A stretch of 9,047 bases of DNA, from NCBI GenBank assembly GCA_900555165.1, contig USKE01000076.1:1-9047 (forward strand). The letters are read 5' to 3'. Numbering within the stretch: position 1 is the first letter of the stretch; every line of letters starts with the position of its first letter. This DNA comes from an uncultured Porphyromonadaceae bacterium. Lineage in GTDB: Bacteria > Bacteroidota > Bacteroidia > Bacteroidales > Muribaculaceae. Both the position numbers and the translations under genes were made by a program. A model generated the notes under the pieces. The model was not told the DNA's origin. It worked only from the letters and a program-made list of their open reading frames with translations, and did no database searches. Shown here piece by piece: positions 6,992 to 9,047 of the stretch.

Positions 6992-7016
6992 AGGTGGGTC
7001 AGATGTCAGATGGGGG

Positions 7017-8282
7017 TCAGGCCTCGTACTTCTTGACGATGACGGTGGCGTTGTGGCCGCCGAAACCGAATGAGTTCGACAGGGCGGCGCGCACGGGGCG
7101 CTCCTGGGCCTTGTTGAAGGTGAAGTTGAGGGTGTAGTCGATCTCCTCGTCTTCATCGCCTTCCTCGTGGTTGATTGTGGGGGGAACGATGTCGTTGAGT
7201 ACCGACTGGATCGAGAACATTGCCTCGAGGGCGCCGGTGGCGCCGAGCAGGTGGCCGGTCATCGATTTGGTCGACGAGATGTTGAGCTTGTGGGCGTGCT
7301 CGCCGAAGACATCGACGATGGCCTTTACCTCAGAGATGTCGCCGACGGGGGTAGATGTGCCGTGGACGTTGATGTAGTCGATGTCCTCGGGTTTCATGTT
7401 GGCGTCTTCGAGGGCGTTCTTCATCGAGAGGATCGCACCGAGACCTTCGGGATGTGTGGCCGTGAGGTGGTAGGCGTCGGCCGACATGCCACCGCCGGCG
7501 ACTTCGGCGTAGATTTTTGCGCCGCGGGCCTTGGCGTGCTCGAGTTCCTCAAGGATGAGCACTACCGAACCCTCGCCCATCACGAAACCGTCGCGGCTCT
7601 TCGAGAAGGGGCGCGATGCGGTCTCGGGCGAGTCATTGCGGGTCGAAAGGGCGTGCATCGAGTTGAAACCGCCCACACCTGCGGGGTAGATGGCTGCTTC
7701 GGCGCCACCGGTCACCATGACGTCGGCTTTGCCGAGACGGATCAGGTTGAAGGCGTCGATGATGGCGTTGTTCGACGACGCGCATGCCGAAACCACGCCG
7801 TAGTTGGGGCCGTGGAAGGCATACTCCATCGAGATGTGACCCGATGCGATGTCGGCAATCATCTTGGGGATGAAGAAGGGGTTGTATTTGGGGCCGTTGG
7901 CTGCATTCATTGCATAATAGCCGGCTTCCTCCTCAAAAGTGTGGAGACCACCGATACCGGCGGCTACGATAACACCCACACGGTTGCGGTTGAGGTTCTC
8001 GTCTTTCTCGATGCCCGAATCCTCAACTGCCTGATGAGCTGCCACCATGGCATACTGCGCATAGAGGTCGAGCTGACGGAGTTTGCGGCGGTCGAAATGA
8101 GCTGACGCGTCGAATCCCTTCACCTCACAGGCAAACTGGGTTTTGAACAGCGATGCGTCGAAATGAGTGATGGGGCCTGCGCCGCTTACACCGTCGATGG
8201 CATTTTTCCATGTGGTTTCCACATCGTTGCCAATCGGGGTGAGGGCACCAAGTCCGGTTATAACTACTCTTTTAAGTTCCAT
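7017..8282 (-). CDS. fabF: Beta-ketoacyl-ACP synthase II
   Basis: This 421-residue cytosolic condensing enzyme of type II fatty acid synthesis elongates acyl-ACP with malonyl-ACP, releasing CO2. The thiolase-fold signatures are all present: N-terminal KRVVITGLGALTPIG, the active-site cysteine C167 in VSACASSNN, H307 in NVHGTSTP, K339 and H344 in STKSMTGH, and the C-terminal glycine-rich NSFGFGGHN. The length is normal for the family. I chose ATG at 8282; an in-frame TTG three codons upstream (8291) would add MDN, but ATG followed by ELKRVVITG gives the usual FabF N-terminus. It lies downstream of acpP in the same direction, the common pairing of the enzyme with its carrier protein, but a terminator-like hairpin lies in the 182-base gap. 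No convincing separate promoter was seen there, so expression may depend partly on read-through. The enzyme assignment is very secure. Confidence 0.97.
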   Translation of the reverse strand: MELKRVVITGLGALTPIGNDVETTWKNAIDGVSGAGPITHFDASLFKTQFACEVKGFDASAHFDRRKLRQLDLYAQYAMVAAHQAVEDSGIEKDENLNRNRVGVIVAAGIGGLHTFEEEAGYYAMNAANGPKYNPFFIPKMIADIASGHISMEYAFHGPNYGVVSACASSNNAIIDAFNLIRLGKADVMVTGGAEAAIYPAGVGGFNSMHALSTRNDSPETASRPFSKSRDGFVMGEGSVVLILEELEHAKARGAKIYAEVAGGGMSADAYHLTATHPEGLGAILSMKNALEDANMKPEDIDYINVHGTSTPVGDISEVKAIVDVFGEHAHKLNISSTKSMTGHLLGATGALEAMFSIQSVLNDIVPPTINHEEGDEDEEIDYTLNFTFNKAQERPVRAALSNSFGFGGHNATVIVKKYEA

Positions 8283-8397
8283 ATTATCCAATTATGTGAC
8301 GTAAATGGCGCATTACAGGCTCATCAGGGCCAAATGCAAGAATTTGTATCGGACGGGGGAATACGTCAATAAAACAGCCCCCTAAAATTCCGAAAAT

Positions 8398-8422
8398 AGC
8401 CCCGGACGACATAGCCGGGGCT
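8398..8422 (-). terminator. Terminator-like hairpin between acpP and fabF
   Basis: AGCCCCGG (8398-8405) and CCGGGGCT (8415-8422) form a perfect eight-pair GC-rich stem with a nine-base loop. On the minus strand it is followed by ATTTTC. It begins about 43 bases after the acpP stop. It probably terminates most acpP transcripts, allowing much higher acpP than fabF output. Confidence 0.65.
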
Positions 8423-8464
8423 TATTTCATGTTCAATTATGCAGGAGGGGAAACTCCCGATTAA

Positions 8465-8698
8465 TTATTGAGCAGCTTCGATGTAAGCAATAGCGTCGCC
8501 AACAGTAGCGATACCCTCTGCCTTGTCATCGGGGATTGTGATGCCGAATTCCTTTTCGAACTCCATGATGAGCTCTACAGTGTCAAGGCTGTCAGCGCCA
8601 AGATCGGTGGTGAATGCAGCGGCGGGAGTTACCTGATTTTCATCTACGCCCAGTTTGTCAACGATGATTGCTTTTACACGAGATGCGATTTCTGACAT
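8465..8698 (-). CDS. acpP: Acyl carrier protein
   Basis: A 77-residue acidic protein with the complete ACP signature: [16 protein letters not shown], where S37 in the DSL motif is the site for the 4'-phosphopantetheine arm added by holo-ACP synthase. The N-terminal helix ([11 protein letters not shown]) and the C-terminal segment ([14 protein letters not shown]) are typical of fatty-acid ACPs, and the length is exactly as expected. It carries the growing acyl chain to FabF and the other fatty acid synthesis enzymes in the cytosol. ATG at 8698 follows an A/T-rich leader without a Shine-Dalgarno sequence, as usual for Bacteroidota. It has its own promoter and is followed by a terminator-like hairpin before fabF. 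Confidence 0.97.
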   Translation of the reverse strand: MSEIASRVKAIIVDKLGVDENQVTPAAAFTTDLGADSLDTVELIMEFEKEFGITIPDDKAEGIATVGDAIAYIEAAQ

Positions 8699-8782
8699 GA
8701 TAATAAGTTTTTTGTATTATGAATATTCTTGGTTTGAGGTGAAAATACCTAAGGATGAATCAGTCGGCAATTTTTCACGGCA

Positions 8783-8816
8783 CAAAGTTACAAAAACTAT
8801 TGGAATAAGTGGCAAA
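8783..8816 (-). promoter_or_regulatory. Bacteroidota-type promoter for acpP
   Basis: Minus-strand TAACTTTG (8790-8783) is a full match to TAnnTTTG. TTTG (8816-8813) lies 22 bases upstream, slightly longer than the usual 19-21. Transcription would begin near 8776, giving a leader of about 78 bases before the acpP ATG. Confidence 0.6.
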
Positions 8817-8871
8817 AATTGCTGAAAATTTTCCATAATAGTCCCCAGACGCCCCACAGCGGCGATTGCCC

Positions 8872-8889
8872 ACATGTTATTAAACATGT
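8872..8889. promoter_or_regulatory. Palindromic site ACATGTT-ATTA-AACATGT, candidate operator
   Basis: A perfect seven-base inverted repeat with a four-base A/T spacer lies about 56 bases upstream of the acpP -33 element, in otherwise non-coding sequence. Its size and symmetry suit a dimeric regulator, but no regulator gene is in the window, so the role is inferred. Confidence 0.35.
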
Positions 8890-8908
8890 TTTCAAGAGGA
8901 TTAACGAA

Positions 8909-8925
8909 CGACGGGGCATCCGTCG
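8909..8925 (-). terminator. Possible terminator of a gene entering from the right edge
   Basis: CGACGG (8909-8914) pairs with CCGTCG (8920-8925) around a five-base loop. It starts 11 bases past the stop codon of the partial minus-strand frame at 8936-9047. The tail (TTCGTTAATCC) is only moderately T-rich. Confidence 0.35.
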
Positions 8926-8935
8926 GGGAATAAAG

Positions 8936-9047
8936 TCACACCGGATAGGGGTATTTAATGTGGTGCAGGAACAATGGCGAACCGGGCATCGACGTGCCGG
9001 CGGCACACCGGTCGCGGCGTGCTATGACATCGGCGAATCCGGCCTCC
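8936..9047 (-). CDS. Possible 3' end of an unidentified gene
   Basis: A minus-strand frame enters from the right edge and runs 36 codons to TGA at 8938-8936 (EAGFADVIARR near the edge, ending HHIKYPYPV). I do not recognise the protein. In favour: this stretch is G/C-rich, unlike the A/T-rich acpP leader beside it, the orientation agrees with all other genes, and a hairpin lies just after the stop. Against: it is short, and one plus-strand frame (ATG at 8959) is also open to the edge. Confidence 0.3.
   Translation of the reverse strand, partial: EAGFADVIARRDRCAAGTSMPGSPLFLHHIKYPYPV

Noticed and set aside
7167..8105. A 312-codon plus-strand open frame antisense to fabF.
   Set aside because: fabF is certain on the other strand, and long antisense frames arise from its biased G/C codon use; the translation has no domain-like pattern.
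8797..9006. A 69-codon minus-strand frame rich in Arg, Pro and Cys upstream of acpP.
   Set aside because: It runs through the acpP promoter and the palindromic site and has no recognisable features.
1..9047. CRISPR array, tRNA, rRNA, insertion sequence or integrase.
   Set aside because: No regularly spaced repeats, no RNA gene signatures and no transposase or recombinase motifs were seen on either strand.

Overview
The window looks like a chromosomal segment from a Bacteroidota gut-type organism (Bacteroidales, probably Muribaculaceae-like; family placement is inference). The support is threefold. The promoters fit the Bacteroidota pattern (TTTG or TTG about 20-22 bases upstream of TAnnTTTG). 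Start codons lack Shine-Dalgarno sequences and follow A/T-rich leaders. The gene content is acpP-fabF, a choice-of-anchor J type secreted protein, and a restriction-modification pair of a type I recall from Bacteroides relatives. Every supported gene is on the minus strand, so transcription runs from the right edge to the left edge.

Layout in transcription order. At the right edge (8936-9047) there may be the 3' end of an unidentified minus-strand gene, followed by a hairpin. Then come the acpP promoter, acpP (acyl carrier protein), a terminator-like hairpin, fabF (beta-ketoacyl-ACP synthase II) and a strong fabF terminator hairpin at 6955-6991. Just past it lies a good promoter match (6874-6905) and a gene-free stretch of about 350 bases full of inverted repeats. 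This would be a long structured 5' leader for the next two genes. These are a 349-residue methyltransferase-like subunit and, six bases later, a 1326-residue polypeptide. In order, the large protein carries a GIY-YIG-type nuclease-like domain, a superfamily 2 DEAH helicase, a charged linker, an Eco57I-like adenine methyltransferase with NPPY, and a putative target-recognition region. A separate promoter follows, and then the first 427 codons of a secreted protein with two tandem choice-of-anchor J-like domains, cut by the left edge.

The main point of interest is the restriction-modification locus. The nuclease-helicase-methylase-recognition order in one chain resembles the single-polypeptide type ISP enzymes (LlaGI/LlaBIII), but the nuclease looks like GIY-YIG rather than Mrr-type. 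Methyltransferase motifs are spread over two proteins: the small one has motif X, a motif I-like CGxxPYL and a motif II-like acidic residue but no NPPY; the large one has NPPY with a degenerate motif I. The 3' third of the large gene is clearly A/T-richer than the rest, as expected if the specificity part was exchanged. The family itself seems to be known to annotation pipelines; the bipartite methylase and the structured leader are the parts I consider worth testing.
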